NCBI RefSeq assembly: GCF_049243985.1 | Contig: NC_135371.1 | Span: 4,303,501-4,367,500, forward strand | Length of the DNA: 64,000 nucleotides | Source: Paroedura picta | Lineage: Eukaryota; Chordata; Lepidosauria; Squamata; Gekkonidae | Reading direction: 5' to 3' | Shown: positions 63,951-64,000 of the stretch, piece by piece | Position numbering within the stretch: the stretch's first letter is position 1 | Layout of the letters: each line of letters begins with the position of its first letter | Translations under genes and position numbers: made by a program | Notes under the pieces: generated by a model | What the model was told of the DNA's origin: nothing | What the model saw: the letters and a program-made list of their open reading frames with translations, nothing else | Database searches by the model: none

Positions 63951-64000
63951 AAACTTTGCGCCAAGAGCTGTTTTCACATTTTACGCACTAACTATCACAT

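Overview
The window looks like nuclear DNA of a squamate reptile. The evidence is the repeat content: Sauria SINEs, Bov-B (RTE clade) LINE pieces, CR1 LINEs with ATTCTATG-type tails, MIR-like CORE-SINEs, and about twenty copies of a short palindromic hAT-type MITE. A gecko is possible but I cannot prove the species. All recognisable protein genes lie on the + strand and belong to one family: SCAN and C2H2 zinc-finger transcription regulators, arranged as a tandem cluster.

Layout. (1) 1-4.7 kb: the last exon of a zinc-finger gene whose 5' exons lie left of the window. (2) 4.9-12 kb: a complete SCAN-KRAB-zinc-finger gene (exons from 7110 to 11932; first non-coding exon near 5.0 kb). (3) 16-24 kb: its close paralogue, with a 35-unit finger array grown by internal duplication. 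(4) 24-31 kb: mostly repeats, including a 2.4-kb CR1 LINE with a nearly open reverse transcriptase. (5) 31.2-35.8 kb, 39-46 kb and 52.3-60.7 kb: three SCAN-zinc-finger genes without a KRAB exon. Their SCAN exon is longer and includes an upstream alpha-helical, capsid-like half. (6) 63.4-64 kb: a decayed zinc-finger array broken by a MITE.

The exon models were built by hand from splice sites. In each of the five complete genes the exon lengths sum to a whole number of codons and the phases match (SCAN exon phase 0; exon before the fingers phase 1). Predicted lengths are 786, 1334, 639, 709 and 599 aa. Gene 6 seems to have lost its ancestral ATG (GTG at 54410).

The cluster grew by segmental duplication. 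Introns, promoters and 3' flanks, not only coding parts, match between units: 3' flanks of genes 1 and 2; introns and promoters of genes 2 and 3; 3' flanks of genes 5 and 6. A GC-rich block with the core AGGGTTAAAG..ATAGAGC lies upstream of all five complete genes and is probably the shared promoter and first exon. The genes most likely encode nuclear DNA-binding repressors or adaptors: KRAB would recruit TRIM28, SCAN would pair family members, and the fingers would choose DNA targets. I found no endogenous retrovirus, CRISPR array or RNA gene.
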